Shown piece after piece: positions 9,304 through 17,786 of a stretch of DNA of 64,000 bases. Below the pieces are notes generated by a model. The model searched no databases, was not told the DNA's origin, and saw nothing but the letters and a program-made list of their open reading frames with translations. Every line of letters starts with the position of its first letter. Positions within the stretch are counted from its first letter, which is position 1. Position numbers and translations under genes: made by a program. The DNA is from Halomonas sp. 'Soap Lake #6' (GTDB lineage: Bacteria; Pseudomonadota; Gammaproteobacteria; Pseudomonadales; Halomonadaceae), in assembly GCF_003031405.1 (NCBI RefSeq), contig NZ_CP020469.1, positions 2,356,001 through 2,420,000 of the forward strand. Direction: 5' to 3'.

Positions 9304-10179
9304 CTAGTGAATAACGGGTGGTGGCGCACCAGGGTCCTCTAACAAAGTTTCAATATCTGCTGCTGTGTAGTGATATTTCGTATGACAAAAGTGACATTGC
9401 GTATCAATTGCTCCTTGCTCACGCAAAATATCGCGTAACTCTTCTTGCCCCAACGTGTATAACGCATGGCTCATCCGCTCCCGAGAACAGGTGCAACCAA
9501 AGCGTAGCGACTTGGGGTCGAAGACTCTCACCGTCTCTTCATGATAGAGCCGATAGAGCACTTCACGCTGTTCAAGGCCAAGCAATTCTTCCGTTTTGAT
9601 TGTATCGGCTAGATGAACGCTACGCTCCCAAGCATCCACATCTTGATTCTGCGAAGCATCTGGCAGGCGCTGAAGTAACAACCCTCCTGCCCGCTTGCTG
9701 TCGGCAGCCAGCCACAACCGAGTGGGTAGCTGTTCCGATTGGCCAAAATAAGCTTCGAGACAACCGCCCAAGGTGGCGTGGTCTAGCGCAACAATACCCT
9801 GGTAACGCTGCCCCTCTCGGGGGTCAAGGGTAATGACAATTTGGCCTTCTCCAACTAACTCACGGAAGCTGGCACTCTCACTCGGCAGCACAGCATCCTC
9901 TGCTATACGGGCAATAGCGCGTAGTTCTCCACCAGGGTTAGACTCGGCCATCAATAGTGCCAATGCTCCTTGGCCACGCACTTCAATACTTAGCGTGCCG
10001 TCTAGCTTAACCGTGTCGGTTAATAGCGCTACAGCCGCTAACAGCTCTCCCAGCAACTCGTTAACCGCTGAGGGATACGCGTGGCGATCAAGCACTTCTT
10101 GGTAAGCCGTGCTAAGCGTGACAATTTCTCCACGCACGTTGGTTTGGTCAAACAGAAAACGTTGAATTTGATCAGACAT
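9304..10179 (-). CDS. hslO: Hsp33 redox-regulated chaperone
   Basis: Hsp33 is a cytoplasmic holdase switched on by oxidation of a zinc centre. The 291-residue protein has the N-terminal substrate domain and the C-terminal redox switch, seen as CTC in [10 protein letters not shown] and CHFC in [12 protein letters not shown]. These supply the four zinc-binding cysteines. It follows hslR by 73 bases in the order yrfG-hslR-hslO, as in E. coli. No strong ribosome site precedes the ATG. A terminator lies about 160 bases downstream. Confidence 0.96.
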   Translation of the reverse strand: MSDQIQRFLFDQTNVRGEIVTLSTAYQEVLDRHAYPSAVNELLGELLAAVALLTDTVKLDGTLSIEVRGQGALALLMAESNPGGELRAIARIAEDAVLPSESASFRELVGEGQIVITLDPREGQRYQGIVALDHATLGGCLEAYFGQSEQLPTRLWLAADSKRAGGLLLQRLPDASQNQDVDAWERSVHLADTIKTEELLGLEQREVLYRLYHEETVRVFDPKSLRFGCTCSRERMSHALYTLGQEELRDILREQGAIDTQCHFCHTKYHYTAADIETLLEDPGAPPPVIH

Positions 10180-10252
10180 AAAAAACCGTATAAACGAGAG
10201 AGGAAGAGGAGAAGCACTTGGATATATCAGCGCATAGCAGCATGTTCATCGT

Positions 10253-10642
10253 TTAGTCACTCCGCTGACGCTGAAAGCGCTGAATATCGCGCCGCTGCTT
10301 CTTATCAGGACGCTTAAGGGGGTGCTGCATCGCTTCATTGGTTAACCGTCGTGCTTCGGTTTCTTTTGCACGGCGCTGCACACTCTCGTCAGTTTCTGCG
10401 TAGAGTTTGCGAGCCTCGGGAGCCCCCCGACGCTGGTCGGAAAGCGAGGTGACTTCTACCTCATAAATATCCCAACCTTGTGGCACACGTATCAAGGCGC
10501 CTAACTCTACGGTTTTGCTGGTTTTCACTCGAGCGCCGTCGTAATGCACTTTGCCGCCTTCAATGGCTTTTTTGGCCAGCGCGCGAGTTTTAAAAAACCG
10601 CGCTGCCCACAGCCATTTATCTAAGCGAACGCTATCACTCAT
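10253..10642 (-). CDS. hslR: Ribosome-associated heat shock protein Hsp15
   Basis: A 129-residue RNA-binding protein. Hsp15 binds stalled 50S subunits that carry nascent-chain tRNA and helps recycle them. The N-terminal S4 domain is clear (VRLDKWLWAARFFKTRALAKKAIEGGKV), with a highly basic C-terminal tail (RPDKKQRRDIQRFQRQR). AGGAGGG precedes the ATG, which overlaps the yrfG stop by one base (TAATG), so the two are translationally coupled. Confidence 0.93.
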   Translation of the reverse strand: MSDSVRLDKWLWAARFFKTRALAKKAIEGGKVHYDGARVKTSKTVELGALIRVPQGWDIYEVEVTSLSDQRRGAPEARKLYAETDESVQRRAKETEARRLTNEAMQHPLKRPDKKQRRDIQRFQRQRSD

Positions 10643-11331
10643 TAACGCCCTCCTAGGGTTTCTGAATGCTGCCCTGGCAGATTGCTTGGCAGTAACTGGG
10701 CAAATCGGTCTAGGGCGATAAATTCCTGCAGCTCTTTTTCAGGACGCTGGCTATCAGGTTGCTTAATGCCTAAGAGGTGTTTAATGCCAAACTCGCGGGC
10801 ACTTTCAAGCACATTAGCATTATCGTCGATGAACAGGGTACGTGCAGGATCAAAGGGTTCACGTTCCTGAAGGGCAAACCAGAATGCCTGCTCTTCTTTA
10901 GCCGCACCGACATCCTCTGAAGAGATGATGGCGTCTAGGTAGCTTTCCAACCCTGTGAGCGGCAGCTTTAAGGCTAGACTGGCTCGGTCAGCGTTGGTGG
11001 CTAACACAACACGTGGATGGGCTTGCTTGAGCCACGTGAGGAAGTCCAGCGCGTCGCTACGTAGGCCAATGAGGTGCTGTACTTCCCGCTTTAACGCCAC
11101 TATGTCCACACCCAGCTCCCGACTCCAGTACGCAAGGCTGTACCAGTTGAGCGTGCCCTGCTCACCAATAATGCGCGCGCGTAACTCCTCTTGGCTAGCG
11201 ACATCAAGCTGGTGCAGCTCTGCATAACGCCGGGGCAAATGCTCCAGCCAAAAGTGGCTATCGAAATGCAGATCCAGCAGCGTGCCATCCATATCGAGTA
11301 GGACAGTATCGATCCCACACCAATCAATCAT
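10642..11331 (-). CDS. yrfG: HAD hydrolase, GMP/IMP nucleotidase YrfG type
   Basis: A 229-residue haloacid-dehalogenase phosphatase. The nucleophile motif DMDGTLLD is at the N-terminus, motif II lies at VLATNAD, the lysine region at GAAKEEQAFW, and the acidic motif III/IV at TLFIDDNANVLESA. Position beside hslR and the sequence pattern match E. coli YrfG, which dephosphorylates GMP and IMP. It heads the yrfG-hslR-hslO operon and is divergent from nudE. Confidence 0.9.
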   Translation of the reverse strand: MIDWCGIDTVLLDMDGTLLDLHFDSHFWLEHLPRRYAELHQLDVASQEELRARIIGEQGTLNWYSLAYWSRELGVDIVALKREVQHLIGLRSDALDFLTWLKQAHPRVVLATNADRASLALKLPLTGLESYLDAIISSEDVGAAKEEQAFWFALQEREPFDPARTLFIDDNANVLESAREFGIKHLLGIKQPDSQRPEKELQEFIALDRFAQLLPSNLPGQHSETLGGR

Positions 11332-11401
11332 TGCCGCTCCTGTCTGTCAGAGTAAGCGTGCTATTGTAGCGTAACCCGTTTTTTGCAGCCACGGAGGCAC
11401 G

Positions 11402-12016
11402 ATGTCTATCAACAATCAATCGCCAGGCGACACTCTAACTGGCTACCCGCGCAAGCCGCAGATTTTAGCCCGCCAAAGCGTCGCGAGAAGCCGTTTATTT
11501 CATATTGAGTCTCTAGACTTACGCTTCTCAAATGGCGAAGAGCGCCAGTTTGAGCGCTTAACTGGCGCTGACCGTGGCGCAGTAATGATTATTGCTATGC
11601 CCGACCCGGAGCACGTGTTACTTATTCGCGAGTACGCCGCAGGGTTTGAAGACTATGTACTTACGCTACCCAAGGGGTTAGTAGACCCCGGCGAAGATAT
11701 AGTCACCGCGGCCAACCGCGAACTCATGGAAGAGTGTGGATTCGGTGCACACTGCATCGAACCACTGGTAGAGCTTTCGTTAGCGCCTAACTACATGCGC
11801 CATCGCATGCAGGTATTGCTAGCCACTGATCTTTATCCCAAACGCCTCCCTGGGGATGAACCTGAACCACTCATTGTGGAGACCCACGCCCTAGAGGAGC
11901 TACCCGCACTGCTGTTACGAGAAGATTTCCATGAGGCCCGTGCTATCGCTGCGCTTTACATCGCTAGAGATAAGCTACGCGAAGAGAAGCGGGACAGTGC
12001 AATGGATCTGTTGTGA
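11402..12016 (+). CDS. nudE: ADP compounds hydrolase NudE
   Basis: A 204-residue Nudix hydrolase; NudE cleaves ADP-ribose, NADH and Ap(n)A-type dinucleotides in the cytoplasm. The Nudix box is complete (G-LVDPG-E-...-REL-M-EE-CGF, around residues 95-117). GGAGG precedes the ATG. It is divergent from yrfG with 70 bases between. In E. coli, igaA lies between nudE and yrfG; here it is absent. Confidence 0.93.
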   Translation: MSINNQSPGDTLTGYPRKPQILARQSVARSRLFHIESLDLRFSNGEERQFERLTGADRGAVMIIAMPDPEHVLLIREYAAGFEDYVLTLPKGLVDPGEDIVTAANRELMEECGFGAHCIEPLVELSLAPNYMRHRMQVLLATDLYPKRLPGDEPEPLIVETHALEELPALLLREDFHEARAIAALYIARDKLREEKRDSAMDLL

Positions 12017-12093
12017 AGGATTTACAACTATCCCAGCGGCCCTGCGTTCGCACCTAGCCGCTGCTGCACTTCGCTTACCACGCGCGACCAAAC

Positions 12094-12125
12094 TATTAAT
12101 ATCAATCGATGTATTAATATCAATC
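12094..12125. repeat. Short AT-rich direct repeat
   Basis: TATTAATATCAATC occurs twice (12094-12107 and 12112-12125), 18 bases apart, in the 197-base gap between nudE and the convergent oxidoreductase gene. Each copy contains the palindrome TATTAATA. It may be a regulator site or chance; no other feature is seen in this gap. Confidence 0.5.
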
Positions 12126-12213
12126 TATGGCACATTTGTAGCGTGGTGTAACGAGGTTTGTAAGGAAAGAACAAACGACGCACCTGCGGTGGCAGCAAAG
12201 CCACCCCAGATAC

Positions 12214-13269
12214 TTAGAGATGATGCTTCAAGGCTATCCAACGCCGTTGGCGATGGCTATCAAGCCCTGCTTCTAACAGCGCCATACTGCGCAATGCATC
12301 TTCGATATCCACCGGTAACGCTGAATGGTCGCGAATTGCAGTAGCAACACCTTGATAGTACGCAAGGTAGTCGCCCGGCTGCGATGGATGCTCGTGGCGT
12401 ATCAGCGAAGCTGCTTCTCCTTCCCCTTCGCGAAGCATCAGTGTACCGGCAGTGTCTTCGCCCCACGCTGAAGTAGGTGTTTCACCCGCTTTTAAACGGT
12501 CCTCTTGTGGGTCTAAGCCGTACTTAGTGTAGCTTCCTTGCGCCCCATGGATGCGAAAACGCGGTGTCGGCTCAGCTACCAGCGTGCCGGCACTTAGACT
12601 GACACGACAGCCGTCATACTCTAGCAGTGCCAAAAAGTCATCATCCGCCTTTGCGGCTTCTCGGCGCGCGCCCAAATCCAATAATATGGCATTCGGCATC
12701 CCGAACAACTCGCACGCTTGATCCAGCAAGTGCGGCCCTAGGTCATACCAGATCCCGCCACCGGGGGCGGCCTTCTCCCGCCACCGGTCACGCACTTCAG
12801 GCCGAAAGCGATCAAAGCGTGACTCAAATCCTGTGACGCGACCTAGCGTACCGGCTTCCAACAGCGCTTTGACGGTAAGGAAGTCACTGTCCCAACGACG
12901 ATTGTGAAACACCGACACGAGGCGCTCTTTATCCACTGCCAGAGCTTTAAGTTGCTTGGCTTCTGAAAGCGTAACGGTAAATGGCTTATCCACCACCACA
13001 TGTTTACCCGCCATCAATGCTGCTTTGGCAAGTGCAAAGTGCGTGTCATTGGGTGTTGGAATAACGATCAGATCAAGGTCATCACGCTTGCACAGCGCCA
13101 GCGCTTGGCTCTCGACCTCAACATCTAAATCGGCCTGCACTTTAGAAGCGTCGCTTGAAGACACTGCCACTAAATCCAATCCTTCTGTCGCCTGGATAAG
13201 TGGCGCATGGAACGTTTTGCTCGCAAAACCGTAGCCTACTAGGCCAACGTTAATCATCGCCTTCATCAC
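12214..13269 (-). CDS. Gfo/Idh/MocA family oxidoreductase
   Basis: A 351-residue NAD(P)-dependent oxidoreductase. The N-terminal Rossmann fold shows VGLVGYGFASKTFHAPLI, the cofactor-site DKP lies in HVVVDKPFTV, and the catalytic C-terminal domain contains GGGIWYDLGPHLLDQA with the conserved Asp and His. It most resembles the YdgJ/YhhX-type branch; the substrate is probably a sugar or polyol but cannot be named. AAGGAATGTG precedes the first ATG; two further in-frame ATGs lie within five codons. It stands alone between nudE and ilvD. Confidence 0.88.
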   Translation of the reverse strand: MMKAMINVGLVGYGFASKTFHAPLIQATEGLDLVAVSSSDASKVQADLDVEVESQALALCKRDDLDLIVIPTPNDTHFALAKAALMAGKHVVVDKPFTVTLSEAKQLKALAVDKERLVSVFHNRRWDSDFLTVKALLEAGTLGRVTGFESRFDRFRPEVRDRWREKAAPGGGIWYDLGPHLLDQACELFGMPNAILLDLGARREAAKADDDFLALLEYDGCRVSLSAGTLVAEPTPRFRIHGAQGSYTKYGLDPQEDRLKAGETPTSAWGEDTAGTLMLREGEGEAASLIRHEHPSQPGDYLAYYQGVATAIRDHSALPVDIEDALRSMALLEAGLDSHRQRRWIALKHHL

Positions 13270-13351
13270 ATTCCTTAGTCATGTTAACGGTCTACGTTTG
13301 GCCAAGACGCAGCCCGTACCAATAAATACAGGCTGCGTTTACACCTCAAGA

Positions 13352-15196
13352 TTAATCGAGCTTGGATAGGTCGCGTACTGCGCCTTTATCCGCAGATGTT
13401 GCCAGTAGCGCATAAGCTTTCAAGGCTGGTGTTACCTTACGTGGACGCTGCTCGACCGGCTTCCAGGCATCTTTGCCTTTAGCATCCATGGCCTCGCGGC
13501 GCTTGGCAAGTTCGGCATCGGTAAGTTTGACGTTAATCGAGCGATTAGGGATATCGATCAAAATAGTGTCGCCTTGCTCGACCAAGCCAATAGCACCGCC
13601 CGCGGCCGCTTCCGGCGAAACATGCCCAATAGAAAGCCCAGAGGTACCGCCAGAGAAGCGGCCATCGGTAAGCAACGCGCAAGCTTTACCTAGTCCTTTG
13701 GATTTTAGGTAAGAGGTTGGGTAGAGCATTTCCTGCATACCCGGGCCACCTTTTGGGCCTTCGTAGCGGATCACTACTACGTCACCCTCTTTAACCTTAC
13801 CATCCAAAACGTTAGCGACAGCTTGATCTTGAGACTCGACCACATGAGCCCTGCCTTCGAACACTAGAATGGAATCATCTACGCCTGCGGTTTTCACCAC
13901 ACAGCCATCGAGGGCGATATTGCCGTAAAGTACTGCTAAGCCGCCCTCTTTAGAGAACGCATGCTCAAGGTCGCGGATACAGCCGGTGGCACGGTCACCA
14001 TCCAGGCTTGGCCAGCGAGTACTTTGTGAGAAGGCGGTTTGGGTAGGTACACCACCGGGGCCTGCTTTAAAGAACTCCACCACCTCAGGGCTTGGCGAGC
14101 GCATGATATCCCACTCATCCAGCGCCGCTTTCAGGCTGTCACCGTATACAGTCGGCACTGACGTATCCAATACACCAGCGCGGTCCAGTTCGCCTAAAAT
14201 CGCCATGATGCCGCCAGCGCGGTGGACATCTTCAATATGGTACTTCTGAGTGTTAGGAGCCACTTTACACAACTGCGGCACTTCCCGGGAAAGACGGTCG
14301 ATATCCGCCATGGAGAAGTCCACTTCCGCTTCTTGAGCAGCAGCCAGCAGATGCAAAATAGTATTCGTTGAACCGCCCATGGCGATATCCAGCGTCATGG
14401 CATTTTTAAACGCGGCTTTGTTGCCAATAGCGCGAGGCAACAGATGGGCTTCTTCCCCTCCATAGAAGCGTTTGGCCAGCTCCACAATCCGATGACCAGC
14501 GGTTTCAAACAGGCGGCGGCGATCTGAATGGGTGGCAAGTACGGTGCCATTTCCAGGCAGCGCTAAACCCAGCGCTTCCATCAAGCAGTTCATTGAGTTG
14601 GCGGTAAACATACCCGAACAACTACCGCAGGTAGGGCAAGCACTGCGCTCTACTTCGGCAAGGGTTTCGTCATCCACGCTATCGTCGGCAGCCATCACCA
14701 TAGCGTCAACCAGATCTAAGCCGTGGTTTAGAAGCTTGGTTTTACCTGCCTCCATGGGCCCACCCGAAACAAAAACAACCGGGATATTGAGGCGCATCGC
14801 GGCCATCAGCATTCCTGGGGTGATTTTGTCACAATTAGAAATGCACACTAAGGCATCAGCACAGTGGGCGTTGCACATGTACTCCACGCTATCGGCGATA
14901 ATATCGCGGCTAGGCAGTGAATAGAGCATGCCATCGTGCCCCATAGCGATGCCGTCATCGACTGCGATGGTGTTGAACTCTTTGGCCACGCCGCCCGCTT
15001 TTTCTATTTCACGGGCAACCAACTGCCCCATGTCTTTTAGGTGGACATGGCCTGGCACGAACTGAGTAAAAGAGTTCGCCACCGCAATAATCGGCTTGTG
15101 AAAGTCGTCGTCCTTCATGCCGGTGGCGCGCCAAAGGGCACGGGCACCGGCCATGTTACGGCCAGCGGTAGTGGTACGGGAGCGATACTCAGGCAT
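13352..15196 (-). CDS. ilvD: Dihydroxy-acid dehydratase
   Basis: IlvD dehydrates 2,3-dihydroxy-isovalerate and -methylvalerate in valine/isoleucine synthesis and uses an Fe-S cluster. The 614-residue protein shows [23 protein letters not shown] at the N-terminus, the cluster cysteines in [11 protein letters not shown] and [11 protein letters not shown], and the C-terminal GRFSGGTSG loop. The frame is open to 15247, but GAGGA lies about 6 bases before the ATG at 15196, and the protein then begins MPEYRS as in E. coli. It appears monocistronic. Confidence 0.97.
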   Translation of the reverse strand: MPEYRSRTTTAGRNMAGARALWRATGMKDDDFHKPIIAVANSFTQFVPGHVHLKDMGQLVAREIEKAGGVAKEFNTIAVDDGIAMGHDGMLYSLPSRDIIADSVEYMCNAHCADALVCISNCDKITPGMLMAAMRLNIPVVFVSGGPMEAGKTKLLNHGLDLVDAMVMAADDSVDDETLAEVERSACPTCGSCSGMFTANSMNCLMEALGLALPGNGTVLATHSDRRRLFETAGHRIVELAKRFYGGEEAHLLPRAIGNKAAFKNAMTLDIAMGGSTNTILHLLAAAQEAEVDFSMADIDRLSREVPQLCKVAPNTQKYHIEDVHRAGGIMAILGELDRAGVLDTSVPTVYGDSLKAALDEWDIMRSPSPEVVEFFKAGPGGVPTQTAFSQSTRWPSLDGDRATGCIRDLEHAFSKEGGLAVLYGNIALDGCVVKTAGVDDSILVFEGRAHVVESQDQAVANVLDGKVKEGDVVVIRYEGPKGGPGMQEMLYPTSYLKSKGLGKACALLTDGRFSGGTSGLSIGHVSPEAAAGGAIGLVEQGDTILIDIPNRSINVKLTDAELAKRREAMDAKGKDAWKPVEQRPRKVTPALKAYALLATSADKGAVRDLSKLD

Positions 15197-15363
15197 TGTG
15201 TCCTCTACATCTTTATCGTGGCCTGCCACATTCTTGGCAGCAGGCAAGTGAATCCAGCGGCTTTGAATTGTGGCATGAGCGAACCGAAGAGACTAGATGC
15301 AGAGCCACTATCCGCTCTGCATCGATAACCTCCTCCCATTATTGAAGCTCTTGATATGGTGCT

Positions 15364-15415
15364 TAAAGCCCTTGTATAAAGCCCTTGCATAAAGCGCTCG
15401 TCTAAAGCGCTCACT
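15364..15415. repeat. 13-bp minisatellite, four units
   Basis: Four tandem 13-base units run from 15364 to 15415: TAAAGCCCTTGTA, TAAAGCCCTTGCA, TAAAGCGCTCGTC and TAAAGCGCTCACT. They lie between the start of ilvD and the end of the chemoreceptor gene. The pairs 1-2 and 3-4 are more alike than the halves are to each other. Confidence 0.85.
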
Positions 15416-15427
15416 TAACAATTTTGC

Positions 15428-17596
15428 TTAAAACTCTTCCCAGCTTTGCGAGCCTTGAGAGATTTGAGAACGCAGGGATACTGATGGCGGAGTGCCAGCT
15501 GGCAAATTAAGCGCCGCCTTACGTCGCGTGTGATTGACCTTGTTGAGCTTGTCACGGGCAGCCTGAATGCTTTCATCCTGGGCACCCTCAAGGCGAAACG
15601 CATCAACAACGTTAGCTAGCTCAAACGCCTCTATCGCCAGGTTATCCGCCGAAGCAGCAATGCTCTGTACCTTAGTCGCATTTTGTTGGGTCACGTTATC
15701 CATCTCCGCAATGGCCGAATTGATCTGGCCAATGCCGCTGCTTTGTTCACTTGACGCTGTACTAATAGATTCCATCAGCTCACTTACGCGATTAACTTGC
15801 TGTACCACGTTTTCAATCGCGCGCTCGGCCTGCTCAACAGCGCTACGACCTCCACCGACCTCTTGCGTTGTGCTGTCGATCATTTTACGAATTTCTTGTG
15901 CAGCATCGGCACTGCGGCTTGCCAGTGTACGCACTTCGCTGGCCACTACGGCAAATCCCCGACCGTGCTCACCCGCTCGAGCGGCTTCTACCGAGGCGTT
16001 CAAAGCTAAAATGTTGGTTTGAAAGGCAATACTATCAATCACACCAATCATTTCGGTCATCTTCTCAGCACTTTTTGCAATCCGTTGCATGCGTTCTACC
16101 AACTGTTTCATTTGCTGGCGGGTATCACGTGTGCTGGCAGCATTTTGCACCGCAAGCTCAGTAGCCTGACGGGCGTTATCTGTGTTCTGCTGTACGGTTG
16201 AAGTCATCTCTTCCATGCTAGAGGCGGTTTGCTGAAGCGATGAGGCCTGCTGCTCGGTACGAGATGCTAACTCCTCGTTTTCAGCGGCAATTTGTTGCAC
16301 TGCAGGGGTTACCACTGAAACGCGATTTTCAACTTCACCCACGATACTCGCTAGGCTAAAGCGCATGGTATCTAATGAGTAGAGTAGCTCACCCAGCTCA
16401 TCGTTGGTTTGGCGATGCTCACGTGCGGCTAAATTGCCTGCTGCAATTTGAAACGTCATGTGCCGAGCCCCCGCCAGGCTACGGAACACTGTTTTCAGGA
16501 TGATAACGCTTAACCCCACCATCACCAGCAGGCCAGCCACCATTAGCATCAACTGGGCAATGAGCATCTGCTGGCGCCCTTGTTGCGCTTCAGCTACCAG
16601 CTTTTCCGCGTTCTCACGCTCACGGGTAACTAACTGGCTACCCGCCTCGCGAAGTATCTCAGTAGCAGGCTGGACACTGTCATTAAATGCTTCAAACGCT
16701 GCAAAACCATTAGCTTCTAAGATGGCAGTAAGTGCCGCATCAATACCATTACGCCAAGTATCCAATGCAATATCAAACCGTTGCAGGCTAGCATCGGCAG
16801 AATCATGATACGTGAGGTACTCTTCCCACTGATTTTGAATTACCTGTGTATGTTCTTCAATTGAAGTAGAGACGACAGCCAAATCCACTCGTCGGGGGTT
16901 ACGCACGGCGGGTTCAAGCACTTCAACGACCTGACCCACACGACGCTCCATACGCTGCAAGCTGGCTACGGACTCCAGGCCGAAACGATTTAGTGTTTCC
17001 AGACGCTCCCCAGAACTGACTAAGCCATAAACCCCTAGCCCACCAGCCATCGCGAGCAACACCAACGATGCCACCACCATACCGGTGAGCTTAGCTTTTA
17101 AGCTAGTAAGCTGAAATCGGGCAAAAAAACCGCCGATACCTCGGCGTTTCAACAATCCATCTGAGAGCGTGTAACGGCGGGACTTCCCCTTTTCACGTAT
17201 CTCGGCATACACTTTTTCCGCCAGTGCTACCCGTTCAGGTGACGCCTTTCGGCGCAGAGAGGTGTAACCCACAATACGGTCACCATCACGAAGCGGCGCC
17301 ACTGTGGCAATAACCCAGTAGTGATCCCCATTTTTACGGCGGTTTTTAACTACCCCCTGCCATGTCCCACCTGACTGGATAGTGCTCCAAAAGTCCCTGT
17401 AAGCGACTTCCGGCATATCTGGGTGGCGGATCAGGTTATGAGGAGCCCCCATCAGCTCATCACGCGTATAACCACTTACTTCGACAAAAGCGGCATTGGC
17501 ATAGGTCACATTGCCCTTTAAGTCTGAACGAGAAATCAAAACTGTTTCATCGTCCAACATGTATTCACGCTGAGTTATAGGCTGGTTATTGCGCAT
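15428..17596 (-). CDS. PAS-containing methyl-accepting chemotaxis protein, Aer-like
   Basis: A 722-residue chemoreceptor. The N-terminal cytoplasmic PAS domain (about residues 10-120) resembles that of Aer, the FAD redox/oxygen sensor ([33 protein letters not shown]). A membrane segment lies near 172-195, a periplasmic region of about 145 residues follows, then a second membrane segment near 345, a HAMP region, and a signalling domain with the conserved hairpin tip ([23 protein letters not shown]). The C-terminus is SWEEF, like the NWETF pentapeptide that tethers CheR and CheB in E. coli. AGGGAAG precedes the ATG. E. coli Aer lacks a large periplasmic domain, so the ligand may differ. Confidence 0.92.
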   Translation of the reverse strand: MRNNQPITQREYMLDDETVLISRSDLKGNVTYANAAFVEVSGYTRDELMGAPHNLIRHPDMPEVAYRDFWSTIQSGGTWQGVVKNRRKNGDHYWVIATVAPLRDGDRIVGYTSLRRKASPERVALAEKVYAEIREKGKSRRYTLSDGLLKRRGIGGFFARFQLTSLKAKLTGMVVASLVLLAMAGGLGVYGLVSSGERLETLNRFGLESVASLQRMERRVGQVVEVLEPAVRNPRRVDLAVVSTSIEEHTQVIQNQWEEYLTYHDSADASLQRFDIALDTWRNGIDAALTAILEANGFAAFEAFNDSVQPATEILREAGSQLVTRERENAEKLVAEAQQGRQQMLIAQLMLMVAGLLVMVGLSVIILKTVFRSLAGARHMTFQIAAGNLAAREHRQTNDELGELLYSLDTMRFSLASIVGEVENRVSVVTPAVQQIAAENEELASRTEQQASSLQQTASSMEEMTSTVQQNTDNARQATELAVQNAASTRDTRQQMKQLVERMQRIAKSAEKMTEMIGVIDSIAFQTNILALNASVEAARAGEHGRGFAVVASEVRTLASRSADAAQEIRKMIDSTTQEVGGGRSAVEQAERAIENVVQQVNRVSELMESISTASSEQSSGIGQINSAIAEMDNVTQQNATKVQSIAASADNLAIEAFELANVVDAFRLEGAQDESIQAARDKLNKVNHTRRKAALNLPAGTPPSVSLRSQISQGSQSWEEF

Positions 17597-17720
17597 TCAG
17601 AGCTTCCCTGGATTATGATTTTAGAACTTCTGAAAAACCAGGCAGTTAGCCAGAAACTCTTTTTTTCTAATTATAGCTATTATCCTGTTTTTGAAAGCAA
17701 TTTAGCCAGTGAATAGCTAT

Positions 17721-17752
17721 AAAAAAGCGCCGCTCTTTAAGGAGCAGCGCCC
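17721..17752 (-). terminator. Intrinsic terminator of lon
   Basis: On the minus strand GCGCTGCTC pairs with GAGCGGCGC (one T-G pair) around CTTAAA, followed by TTTTTT. It lies about 35 bases past the end of the Lon gene. Confidence 0.88.
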
Positions 17753-17786
17753 AAACCAGAGCTAGCGCTATTAAAATCACATGATC

